Notes: a model not told the origin generated them from the sequence alone. Numbered from the stretch's first letter, positions 6,166 to 12,707 are shown. The stretch: DNA of 17,916 bases from Candidatus Methylomirabilota bacterium (GCA_023249165.1 JAHFDE010000026.1:1-17916); one strand, 5' to 3'. Made by a program: numbers and translations.

Positions 6166-6768
6166 ATGCAGGAAGAAACCTCAAAAAGCACCAAAGAGCA
6201 GATTCTGCAGACCGCTTGTCGGCTGATCCATCGCAATGGCTTTAATAATACGAGCTTGGAAGATATCCTGCGGGAGAGTGGGGTCGGCAAGGGGAATTTC
6301 TATTACTACTTCAAGAGCAAGGACGAGCTTGGCTATGCGGTTCTCGATCGGCTGGCCCTATGGACTTCTCAGCAGATAGGCCAGGAGATCTTTGGCGGGG
6401 GAGAGGACCCGGTAGGGGAAATCTTCCACCTCTTCGATCTTGTGGTCGCCATGCAGCGGGAGGCGGGGTGCATGGGGGGATGCCCCCTCGGCAACCTCGC
6501 CATCGAAATGAGCGATATCCACAATGGGTTTCGTCAGCGGATCGAAGAGATCCTGGCGAGCTGGCGCGGTTACATAGCCGGCGCCCTGACCCGGGCCCAG
6601 TCGAAGGGCCAGTTGGCCCAAAATCTGCAATTGGATCGGATCGCGGACTTCATCTTCGCCGGGGTTGAGGGGGCGATCCTGGTCACGAAGGTTCGGAAGG
6701 ATCTGGCCGTCCTCGAAGGGTGCTTGGACGAACTCAAGCAATATGTGCGGAGGTATCTCGTCTCATGA
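6166..6768 (+). CDS. TetR/AcrR family transcriptional repressor
   Basis: A 200-residue regulator. Residues 8-55 form the TetR_N helix-turn-helix, with T.EQIL.TA..L....GFNNTSLEDI and GVGKGNFYYYFKSKDEL as the recognition part. The C-terminal ligand domain contains GCMGGCPLGN at 101-110 followed by LAIE, a motif shared by a TetR subgroup that includes NemR- and YxaF/LmrA-like repressors. Cys102 and Cys106 sit there, so sensing of an electrophile or oxidant is a reasonable inference. The start at ATG 6166 is chosen over the longer open frame because the promoter and operator lie just upstream of it. The visible operator implies autoregulation. The Cys-rich small gene 47 nt downstream is probably co-transcribed. 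Confidence 0.9.
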   Translation: MQEETSKSTKEQILQTACRLIHRNGFNNTSLEDILRESGVGKGNFYYYFKSKDELGYAVLDRLALWTSQQIGQEIFGGGEDPVGEIFHLFDLVVAMQREAGCMGGCPLGNLAIEMSDIHNGFRQRIEEILASWRGYIAGALTRAQSKGQLAQNLQLDRIADFIFAGVEGAILVTKVRKDLAVLEGCLDELKQYVRRYLVS

Positions 6769-6815
6769 GACACACGGTGAGAGATCAGTCCCAACCCGCA
6801 CCGGGGAGCTACGCC

Positions 6816-7088
6816 ATGAACGCGACGATCGTAGAATATACCGATGAAAAGCCACCGGAGAACCTGTATCCGGAGCGCATTGTTTCGCCGACCAAGGGAA
6901 GGGCCTGTTGTGCCCGCAATATGGAACAGATCGGTGGCGTGACACGCGAGGAGACGCGGGCCTACTTTTACCGTCGGTGTCGCGCGTGCGGGTACACCGT
7001 CCGTCACTTTGTGTCTGCGCCGCCCCCCGATTCTCCCGGCGGTTTGTGGGAGGATGAGCAGACCGCACTCCTGAAGCTGGTCGCCTAG
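6816..7088 (+). CDS. Small putative zinc-ribbon protein, 90 aa
   Basis: The protein has Cys31-Cys32 in GRACCARNME and Cys55-x-x-Cys58 in RRCRACGYTVRHF, a spacing compatible with a two-knuckle zinc ribbon; no other domain is visible. The start is the ATG at 6816 with GGGGAG upstream; the longer frame from 6720 overlaps the TetR gene and has no ribosome site. It follows the repressor by 47 nt on the same strand and no promoter is seen between them. It is likely a member of the TetR regulon and may be a redox- or metal-responsive accessory protein. The function is unknown. Its stop codon lies inside the left end of the MITE-like repeat (7085-7101). Confidence 0.6.
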   Translation: MNATIVEYTDEKPPENLYPERIVSPTKGRACCARNMEQIGGVTREETRAYFYRRCRACGYTVRHFVSAPPPDSPGGLWEDEQTALLKLVA

Positions 7089-7335
7089 TACCGTTCCAAC
7101 GTATTGCCCCGAGCACGGGCAAGGCCCGTTCCGACGAAGGAACGGGCCAAGAAAGCCAGCCAGCCCGGTGCCGTTCCAACTAATTAGTTATCGTCGAGGC
7201 GAGGCAGTCCCCCATGCACTATGTCCCCGTACGCAGGAGCCAGCGAGACAAGCAGTAGGCACGATGCGTTGGAACGGTACTGGTCTGGACATCGCACAGC
7301 TCTGTGTTGGGTGAGAAACGTTGGAACGGCACTAG
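7085..7335. mobile_element. MITE-like inverted-repeat element
   Basis: CTAGTACCGTTCCAACG at 7085-7101 matches the reverse complement of 7319-7335 at 16 of 17 positions. Two further inner copies of the core exist: GTGCCGTTCCAAC at about 7168-7180 (same orientation as the left end) and CGTTGGAACGGTACT at 7267-7281 (inverted, 15 of 15 with the left end). The element also holds a perfect 10-bp stem, GGCCCGTTCC (7123-7132) with GGAACGGGCC (7139-7148). TA dinucleotides sit at both outer edges (7086-7087 and 7333-7334), as would be left by a TA-targeting IS630/Tc1-type transposase. There is no transposase frame, so it is non-autonomous. Confidence 0.5.
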
Positions 7336-7474
7336 AGAGTCCTTCCGACCGTCTGGCCCGACAGACCTCGTGCCCCAGACAGGCCGCGCACCTCGTCCCT
7401 CCCACGATGTTTCGGCCGACCTCGCGGTTCCCTCTCCGCTCTCCCCGCGGCCCAAAGCCGAGAAAGCAATTGTA

Positions 7475-7503
7475 TTGACAGCGGGGGACAGCTGTAGTAT
7501 GTA
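7475..7503 (+). promoter_or_regulatory. Putative promoter of the endonuclease Q gene
   Basis: A perfect -35 TTGACA lies at 7475-7480. A 17-nt spacer leads to TATGTA (7498-7503) as a weak -10; TAGTAT at 7495-7500 is an alternative with a short spacer. It is about 40 nt upstream of the ATG. The stretch 7336-7474, between the MITE-like element and this promoter, shows nothing recognisable. Confidence 0.45.
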
Positions 7504-7539
7504 CCGAAGCGATTGTACCGGGGTCGTCGGGGAGGGACG

Positions 7540-8799
7540 ATGGCCTTTATCGCTGACCTGCATCTCCACTCCAGGTACAGTCGGGCGACCAGCCGCGAGA
7601 TGGAAGTGGAGTCGCTGGCTCGGTGGGCGCGGAGAAAGGGTATCGCCCTCCTCGGGACCGGAGACTTCACGCATCCCACCTACTTTGCTGAACTCCAGGC
7701 CAAGCTGACACCGGCAGAACCCGGCCTGTATCGATTGAAGCAGGAGGCGCAAGGCGTCCGCTTCATCCTCCAGGTCGAGGTCTCGAATGTCTACCACGAG
7801 GGGGGGCGGCTCAGGAAGATCCATACCCTTCTCTATGCGCCATCGCTGGAGGCGGCCGGGCGGCTCAACGCCGCCTTGGCCCGCCGGGGAAACCTCATGG
7901 CCGATGGGCGCCCCACCTTCGGTTTTTCGGTCAAGGAACTCTGCCGGATCGTCTTCGACGTCTCTCCCGACTCCGTCATGGTCCCCGCCCATGCCTGGAC
8001 CCCGTGGTTTTCCATCTTCGGTTCTCAGTCGGGCTTTGATTCTCTCCAGGAGGCCTTCGACGGGTACGCGGATCGGATCTTCGCCATCGAAACCGGTCTC
8101 TCGTCCGACCCGTCGATGAACTGGCGGCTGAGTGCGCTGGACGGAATCACCCTGATGTCCAATTCCGACGCCCACTCCCCGTCAAGGATGGGGCGGGAGT
8201 GTAACGTCTTTGCCAATCCCCTCGACTACTGGCAGCTGTGGGAGGCGGTCCGGACGCGGGACCGGCATCGCTTCCTCTACACCGTGGAGTTCTTCCCCGA
8301 GGAAGGGAAGTACCACCTGGACGGGCACCGCGCCTGCGGCGTCCGGACGACGCCGGAAGAGACGCGGGCCCACGGCCGTCGGTGTCCTGCCTGCCGAGGC
8401 CGGCTGACTGTCGGGGTGTTGCACCGGGTGGAGGAGCTGGCAGATAGGCCGCCCGGACTGGTTCCCGAGGGCGCTCTGCCCTTCAAGCGTCTGGTCCCGC
8501 TGGAAGAAATTATCGCCGCGGCGATAGGTCGGGGGGTGGGCACGATGGCCGTACGGCAGGAGTACGACCATCTCGTCGAAGCGGGGGGGAACGAATTTGC
8601 CGTCCTGGTGGAGTGTGGAGAGGAGGAGCTGGCGGCCTGTGTTCCTCCCGGTATCCTGAAGGCGATTCTCCGCGTCCGGGAAGGGCTCTTGACGATAGTC
8701 CCTGGGTATGACGGCGTCTACGGAACGATCAAAATCCTCGGGGACGAGCTGGCGGAGACTCCGTCCCCATGGCAGCCCGAGCAGATGAATCTCTTGTGA
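7540..8799 (+). CDS. Endonuclease Q (PHP-domain DNA repair endonuclease)
   Basis: A 419-residue protein of the EndoQ family, which cuts DNA 5' of deaminated bases (hypoxanthine, uracil, xanthine) and abasic sites. The PHP domain (about 1-230) shows the expected metal-binding motifs: DLHLHS (D6, H8, H10), GTGDFTHP (D42), E80, H95, PAHAWTPWFS (H151) and SNSDAHSP (D210, H212). A zinc-finger-like insertion follows (H263, C266, C282, C285), leading into LTVGVLHRVEELADRP, a strong family signature, and VPGYDGVYGTIKI near the end. The ATG at 7540 is supported by GGGGAGGG at 5 nt; the TTG further upstream is not. The last five residues, QMNLL, resemble a beta-clamp binding motif. The H1-like gene begins 12 nt downstream. 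Confidence 0.93.
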   Translation: MAFIADLHLHSRYSRATSREMEVESLARWARRKGIALLGTGDFTHPTYFAELQAKLTPAEPGLYRLKQEAQGVRFILQVEVSNVYHEGGRLRKIHTLLYAPSLEAAGRLNAALARRGNLMADGRPTFGFSVKELCRIVFDVSPDSVMVPAHAWTPWFSIFGSQSGFDSLQEAFDGYADRIFAIETGLSSDPSMNWRLSALDGITLMSNSDAHSPSRMGRECNVFANPLDYWQLWEAVRTRDRHRFLYTVEFFPEEGKYHLDGHRACGVRTTPEETRAHGRRCPACRGRLTVGVLHRVEELADRPPGLVPEGALPFKRLVPLEEIIAAAIGRGVGTMAVRQEYDHLVEAGGNEFAVLVECGEEELAACVPPGILKAILRVREGLLTIVPGYDGVYGTIKILGDELAETPSPWQPEQMNLL

Positions 8800-8811
8800 G
8801 GAGGAGGAGCT

Positions 8812-9057
8812 ATGGCGAAGGCAAGAAGAAGGGCGAAGGGAAAGAGGAAACGAAAGGTCGCGCGCGCAGTCAAGCCAAAACGGAAACGGGTGGCGAAGGG
8901 CAAGAAGCGGGTCGCGAAGGGCAAGAAGCGAGCGGTGAAGCCGAAGCGAAAGGTGAAAGCTCCCGCCAGGAGGAAGCCGACCCCGGAGATGGGGAGGCCC
9001 TTCCAGGAGCCCGAACCCGTGGGAGTGGTTTTCCCGCCGCCCCTTGGCCTAGATTAA
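8812..9057 (+). CDS. Histone-H1-like Lys/Arg-rich protein, 81 aa
   Basis: More than half of the first 55 residues are Lys or Arg, arranged in short repeats such as VAKGKKR (twice in tandem) and AVKPKRK (twice). This resembles bacterial histone-H1-like and Alba-tail-like DNA-compacting proteins. The last 20 residues switch to an acidic, Pro-rich segment ending VVFPPPLGLD, which is unusual. The repeats are also visible in DNA as two near-identical 21-bp units. A strong AGGAGGAGG ribosome site lies just before the ATG, and the gene starts 12 nt after endonuclease Q, so the two are almost certainly co-transcribed. DNA binding is inferred from charge only. A spurious low-complexity frame is unlikely given the ribosome site and spacing. 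Confidence 0.72.
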   Translation: MAKARRRAKGKRKRKVARAVKPKRKRVAKGKKRVAKGKKRAVKPKRKVKAPARRKPTPEMGRPFQEPEPVGVVFPPPLGLD

Positions 9058-9211
9058 GGGCGAGGACATGTAACTCGTTATCCGTCTCCGGTCCCTCGTG
9101 GAGGGGGCCCGGGTGGCGACGGAGTTCTTCTCTGGTGCCGGCCCCAGTTCGGTCCATCCGAAGAGGGCTGGACCCTTCTGTCTCTCCGGGTGGCACTCCC
9201 GGGTCTTTCCG

Positions 9212-9230
9212 TCTCGGAAGGCTTCCGAGA
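9212..9230. other. 19-bp palindrome between the EndoQ operon and the exporter gene
   Basis: TCTCGGAAG (9212-9220) and CTTCCGAGA (9222-9230) are perfect inverted repeats around one G. As RNA this folds to a 7-bp stem with a 5-nt loop followed by the pyrimidine run TCTTCCCT, a weak terminator candidate for the upstream operon. As DNA it could be an operator upstream of the exporter promoter. The rest of the 9058-9339 gap shows two smaller hairpins (near 9150 and 9190) and no gene. Confidence 0.4.
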
Positions 9231-9275
9231 TCTTCCCTGTCTCTTCCTGGGTCTTGACCGACTCCCGCTTCCTCC

Positions 9276-9305
9276 TTGGGAGAGTTCCCACCCCTGTGCT
9301 AGAGT
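9276..9305 (+). promoter_or_regulatory. Putative extended -10 promoter of the exporter gene
   Basis: TTGGGA (9276-9281) is a 4/6 -35. An 18-nt spacer leads to TAGAGT (9300-9305), preceded by the TGn extension (TGC, 9297-9299). It sits 34 nt before the GTG start. Confidence 0.4.
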
Positions 9306-9339
9306 GTGGCTTCTGCGATGACGCGGGGTCGGAGGAGTT

Positions 9340-10881
9340 GTGAGTTCGAAATTTCTCGATCTCACCGGACCGGAGCGGCGGACGGTGACCGCCGGGGTGA
9401 TGGTCGGGGTCTTTCTCGGGGCGATGGAGTCCACCGTCGTGGCCACGGCGATGCCGACCGTCGTGGCCGGCCTGGGCGGCCTCGAGGTGTATAGCTGGGT
9501 CTTTTCAAGTTACCTGCTCACGTCCACCGTCACCGTCCCCCTGTGGGGGAAGCTCTCTGATCTCTACGGCCGCCGCCCCTTCTATCTCCTCGGCATCGCG
9601 CTGTTCTTGCTGGGGTCCGTCGCCTGCGGTTTTTCGCGCACCATGACGCAACTCATTCTCTTTCGGGGAGTGCAGGGTCTCGGGGCCGGTGCCATTCTTG
9701 CCCTGGGGCTCACCATCGTCGGCGACATCTACCCCTTCGAGGCGCGCGCCCGGCTGCAGGGCTTCCTCAGCGGCGTCTGGGGGGTGGCCAGCATCGCGGG
9801 CCCCTTCCTTGGGGGACTCCTTACGGATCACCTCTCGTGGCGGTGGGTATTTTTTGTCAACGTCCCGGTCGGGCTTGTCGCCTCCTTCATGGTTGGCCGG
9901 TCTCTCCGAGAACCGGAGCGCGAGCGGTCGGGGTCGGTGGCGGTCGATTTCCTTGGCGGCGCAGTCCTGATCGTCGCCCTGGTCCTCTTCCTTCTGGGCG
10001 TCATGGGGGCCGGCTGGAGGGGTCAGGGGCGCCTCGGCCTGGTGGCTATTGCGCTTGTCGGCTTGATCGTTTTTGGGCGGATCGAGCGCCGCGCGGAGGA
10101 CCCCCTGATCCCCCTGCGTCTCTTCGAGAACCGGATCTTCCTCGCCTCCTTCGTGACCGGCCTCATGGCCGGGATGGCGATGTTTGGGGCCATCTCCTTT
10201 GTTCCGCTCTTTGTGCAGGCGATCCTCGGGACCGATGCGACGGCGGCGGGGAGCGTGCTGACCCCGTTTATGCTCGCCTGGGTCTTGTGCTCGGTCCTAG
10301 GTGCTCGCCTCCTTCTCCGCTACAGGGTGAGAGCGATCGTCGTCACCGGCGGCGCGGCCCTCAGCGTGGGGTTTCTCTTCCTTGCACGGCTCGGGATAGC
10401 GAGTACCAGGCCAGAGGTCATGGCGGGGATGACGCTGGGGGGGGCGGGGATGGGGTTGATGATGGCCCCCCTCCTGATTGCCGTCCAGAACACGGTCCCG
10501 AGAAGCCAGTTGGGAGTCGCCACCTCCGTCACGATGTTCTCGCGGACCCTCGGGGGAGCCATCGGGGTCAGCCTCCTTGGGGCCGTCATGGCCCGAATCC
10601 TGCGGGGAGAGCTTCGCGGTCTGACCGCCCTGGCGGCCGACATGAAACTCGAGACCTTCGTGCAGAATCCGGAGGTTCTCCTGCAACCGGCTGTGCGGGC
10701 AGGCTTGCCCGCGCACCTGCTCATCGGGCTCCGGGGGGCGTTGGCCAGCGCCCTCCATGGGGCCTTCGTGGCGGGATTTTTTCTGGCTCTGCTGGCGCTG
10801 CTCGCTGCCTTCCTCCTCCCGGACGGTCTTGCCCGGGACCACGCCCTTTCGGAGGGGACGGCGATGTCGCAAGGGAATTGA
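9340..10881 (+). CDS. DHA2-type MFS multidrug exporter (EmrB/QacA family)
   Basis: A 513-residue proton-driven efflux protein of the 14-TM DHA2 class. Landmarks are LGAMESTVVATAMPTV in TM1 (26-41, motif D1), GKLSDLYGRRP (70-80, motif A), FRGVQGLGAG (108-117, motif B) and GVWGVASIAGPFLGG (145-159, antiporter motif C), followed by a QacA-like cytoplasmic loop and a second half with the usual TM pattern. The start is GTG at 9340 with GGAGGAG just upstream; the extra spacing to any other start is worse. Substrates cannot be told from sequence. The next gene begins 5 nt after its stop, so exporter and repeat protein form one transcript. The local TetR repressor is about 2.6 kb away and no matching operator is seen here. 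Confidence 0.92.
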   Translation: MSSKFLDLTGPERRTVTAGVMVGVFLGAMESTVVATAMPTVVAGLGGLEVYSWVFSSYLLTSTVTVPLWGKLSDLYGRRPFYLLGIALFLLGSVACGFSRTMTQLILFRGVQGLGAGAILALGLTIVGDIYPFEARARLQGFLSGVWGVASIAGPFLGGLLTDHLSWRWVFFVNVPVGLVASFMVGRSLREPERERSGSVAVDFLGGAVLIVALVLFLLGVMGAGWRGQGRLGLVAIALVGLIVFGRIERRAEDPLIPLRLFENRIFLASFVTGLMAGMAMFGAISFVPLFVQAILGTDATAAGSVLTPFMLAWVLCSVLGARLLLRYRVRAIVVTGGAALSVGFLFLARLGIASTRPEVMAGMTLGGAGMGLMMAPLLIAVQNTVPRSQLGVATSVTMFSRTLGGAIGVSLLGAVMARILRGELRGLTALAADMKLETFVQNPEVLLQPAVRAGLPAHLLIGLRGALASALHGAFVAGFFLALLALLAAFLLPDGLARDHALSEGTAMSQGN

Positions 10882-10886
10882 CAGCA

Positions 10887-11714
10887 GTGAAGACGGTTTT
10901 CGGTGGTGTTGAGGCCCTCCGGTGGCGGGAGGAGGGATTGGTGGTCGCGGTCGTGGACCGGGTCTGCTGCGTTCACGGTGGTCAGCTTCGCGAGGTCACC
11001 CGTCGGAGCAGCCTCATCCTCACCCTCTGTTTCCACGAGGGGCGCGTGTACGATGGTGGTCGGTACGGCCAGATTTATGACACCGTAGCGGACGCCAAGG
11101 TTGCCGACCGGGGAGACTGGGTGCTGAGTCTCTGTTCGCACCGGGGGGTCCTCTACGATGCCGGGAGCTATCAGCGGATCTATGAAACGTTGACCGGGCG
11201 CGAGGTCGCGGCGCGCCCGGGGACGGTTCATGCATTGTGCTCGTTCGGCGAGGCTCTCTACGATGGAGGGAGTTACGGCAGCATCTATGAAACCGTGGCC
11301 GGAAAGGAGATTGGCAGGCGCGAAGAGGAGGTCCTGGCCCTGGCCGCGCACGAGGACGCCCTCTTCGATGGGGGGGGCGATGGTCGGATTCATGAGACCT
11401 TGACGGGCCGAGAGCTCGTGGCCCGGGGGGGCTCGATCCTCAGCCTCTGTTCGCATGGAGGGCAGCTCCATGATGGGACTTCGGAAGGGTTGATCTGTGA
11501 AACCATCACCGATCGCAAGCTGGCGGACCGGGATTTTCCCGTCACCGCTCTCTGCTCGCACCAGGACCGCCTCTATGATGGAGGACCGTACGGGTTCATC
11601 TACGACACCCTCGAGGGTCGCATGGTCGTGGGGGGTATCAAGGCGGTGACGGCGATGGTCAGCGTGCCTCCCGATGTGTTCCGGGCCCTCTGGGTCCGTG
11701 CCCAAGAGGGGTGA
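10887..11714 (+). CDS. Cytosolic 35-residue-repeat protein, probable beta-propeller
   Basis: A 275-residue protein starting at GTG 10887 (AAGGGA upstream). Residues 41-250 are six gap-free copies of a 35-residue unit (41-75, 76-110, 111-145, 146-180, 181-215, 216-250). The unit reads roughly VLSLCSHxGxLYDGGxYGxI and then YETLTGREVAxR. Residues 6-40 are a degenerate seventh unit and 251-275 part of an eighth. Each unit has four short strand-like segments (VLxLCSH, LYDGG, IYETLTG, REVA), which fits one small propeller blade. There is no signal peptide or TM. The family was not recognised, and the role next to a drug exporter and a PilZ protein is unknown; ligand or protein binding is the default guess. 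Its stop codon forms the first base of the heptamer array. Confidence 0.8.
   Translation: MKTVFGGVEALRWREEGLVVAVVDRVCCVHGGQLREVTRRSSLILTLCFHEGRVYDGGRYGQIYDTVADAKVADRGDWVLSLCSHRGVLYDAGSYQRIYETLTGREVAARPGTVHALCSFGEALYDGGSYGSIYETVAGKEIGRREEEVLALAAHEDALFDGGGDGRIHETLTGRELVARGGSILSLCSHGGQLHDGTSEGLICETITDRKLADRDFPVTALCSHQDRLYDGGPYGFIYDTLEGRMVVGGIKAVTAMVSVPPDVFRALWVRAQEG
11007..11636 (+). repeat. Six in-frame tandem 105-bp coding repeats
   Basis: Units start at 11007, 11112, 11217, 11322, 11427 and 11532, each exactly 105 bp with no insertions or deletions. The best-conserved DNA blocks encode LCSH and YDGG. The constant length despite clear sequence divergence shows selection on blade length. Confidence 0.85.
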
Positions 11715-11854
11715 CCGACGACCGATACCAGAAAACCGATCACCGACGACCGATGACCGACGACCGGAGAGACCGTGTTGGTTCCGACGGTCATCGGTTT
11801 ACTGTCATCGGTCACCGGAGGACGGTCATCGGACGTCTGTCAACGGTGATCGAG
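11714..11854. repeat. Heptamer array A1 (ACCGAYN), facing arms
   Basis: The left arm is a run of 7-bp units on the plus strand: ACCGACG, ACCGATA, CCAGAAA, ACCGATC, ACCGACG, ACCGATG, ACCGACG, ACCGGAG (11714-11769). The right arm has units in the reverse sense from 11785: CGACGGT, CATCGGT, TTACTGT, CATCGGT, CACCGGA, GGACGGT, CATCGGA, CGTCTGT, CAACGGT, GATCGAG (to 11854). Each arm keeps its 7-bp phase throughout. The array begins on the last base of the upstream stop codon and ends 2 nt before the PilZ ATG. The arms can pair imperfectly into a long hairpin. Confidence 0.75.
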
Positions 11855-11856
11855 CC

Positions 11857-12198
11857 ATGAGTTCATCAGTGGACGAGCGCAGGCGGCATCGCCGATATTC
11901 CTATGATGGCCGCGTGGTGTACCGGCGGCTCGGCCCGGCTACGCCCGGCCGGATTCGCAACCTCAGCGAAGGGGGCCTGCTGGTCGAGCTTGCGGAGCGT
12001 TTCCCCCCTGGGACGCAGCTGAGTCTCGACCTCTCGCTGGGCGACCGCTCCATCCACGCTGAGGTCGAAGTCGCCTGGTCCACGGACCCTGGCGACGGTG
12101 CGGTGACCTCATACCCCCATGGGGTGAAGTTCATCCGGCTCGAGCTTCAGGATCGCCTGAGCCTGGCGGTCTTCATCGCCAAGGTGTACGGCGGATAA
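11857..12198 (+). CDS. Single-domain PilZ protein (c-di-GMP receptor)
   Basis: A 113-residue protein that is a lone PilZ domain. The c-di-GMP contacts are present: an Arg cluster RRRHRR at residues 8-13, supplying RxxxR (R8/R12 or R9/R13), and NLSEGG at 35-40, matching [D/N]xSxxG. The rest fits the PilZ beta-barrel, including GTQLSLDLSLGDRSIHAEVEV. It should bind cyclic di-GMP and pass the signal to a partner; none is identifiable, though the upstream repeat protein is the nearest candidate. The ATG at 11857 is used. The only ribosome-site candidate (GGTGAT) is made of the last heptamer units, so translation start depends on the repeat array. It is followed by a one-armed heptamer array. Confidence 0.87.
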   Translation: MSSSVDERRRHRRYSYDGRVVYRRLGPATPGRIRNLSEGGLLVELAERFPPGTQLSLDLSLGDRSIHAEVEVAWSTDPGDGAVTSYPHGVKFIRLELQDRLSLAVFIAKVYGG

Positions 12199-12233
12199 TT
12201 CGATCACCGACTACCGACAACCGATCACCGTGT
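12199..12233 (+). repeat. Heptamer array A2 (ACCGAYN), single arm
   Basis: Directly after the PilZ stop codon come TTCGATC, ACCGACT, ACCGACA, ACCGATC and ACCGTGT, five 7-bp units in register. They are the same class and orientation as the left arm of A1. No facing arm is found before the rhodanese promoter. Confidence 0.65.
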
Positions 12234-12278
12234 GGGGTATTGGGTCTTGGGTGCCGCGACGCGCCTGCCTCGCATCCC

Positions 12279-12308
12279 TTGACGCGATCGCGCCAACCAT
12301 GGTATAGA
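12279..12308 (+). promoter_or_regulatory. Promoter of the rhodanese gene
   Basis: TTGACG (12279-12284), an 18-nt spacer and TATAGA (12303-12308) form a good sigma-70 promoter. The leader of about 60 nt holds a 6-bp hairpin, GGCCTT (12333-12338) with AAGGCC (12345-12350), before the GAGGTG ribosome site. Confidence 0.5.
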
Positions 12309-12374
12309 GGTGTTAGCGATCGGGCGACATCGGGCCTTTCGATGAAGGCCGAGTAGTGGGAGCGAGGTGAAACC

Positions 12375-12707
12375 GTGGCACAGTTCGAAGAGAAAGAGCC
12401 GTTTCATCGTGTCGGGGTGAAAGACGCTCAGGCGTTGATCGAAGAGGGCTACAAGGTCATCGACGTCCGAGAGCCCTTTGAATGGGTCCAGGGCCGAATT
12501 CCCAACGCAACGCACATACCGCTCAACACGCTGCTGGCACGGGCCCAGGAGCTGCTCACCGAGGACAATCTCATCTTTGTTTGCGCCGAGGGAGTGCGAA
12601 GCGCGGTGGCCTGCGAGGTTGCTGCTGCGGTCGGGCGCACCAATCTGTACAACCTGGAAGGTGGAACGGTCGCCTGGGCTCGGGCGGGCAATCCGCTGGA
12701 GCGATAG
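12375..12707 (+). CDS. Single-domain rhodanese sulfurtransferase
   Basis: A 110-residue rhodanese domain. It has the opening motif VIDVREPFEWVQGRIPNATH (28-47) and the active-site loop CAEGVRS, with Cys70 as the persulfide-forming residue. The end, YNLEGGTVAWARAGNPLE, is the usual closing helix. Such GlpE/PspE-like proteins carry sulfane sulfur as a Cys-persulfide in the cytoplasm. The start is GTG at 12375, with GAGGTG 5 nt upstream and its own promoter. It precedes thioredoxin reductase by 86 nt on the same strand. About 2.2 kb downstream lies a ThiI that lacks its own rhodanese domain, so a role as sulfur donor in tRNA thiolation is possible but unproven. Confidence 0.9.
   Translation: MAQFEEKEPFHRVGVKDAQALIEEGYKVIDVREPFEWVQGRIPNATHIPLNTLLARAQELLTEDNLIFVCAEGVRSAVACEVAAAVGRTNLYNLEGGTVAWARAGNPLER

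Noticed and set aside
7123..7148. Intrinsic terminator after the small Cys protein gene
   Set aside because: The 10-bp stem is perfect, but no T tract follows on either strand; it is better seen as part of the MITE-like element.
7219..8175. 318-codon minus-strand frame over the EndoQ gene
   Set aside because: It overlaps the PHP domain with all metal motifs on the plus strand and has no recognisable protein features.
10320..11705. 461-codon open frame antisense to the exporter and repeat protein
   Set aside because: It spans two real plus-strand genes and mirrors their repeats; a shadow of GC-rich codons.
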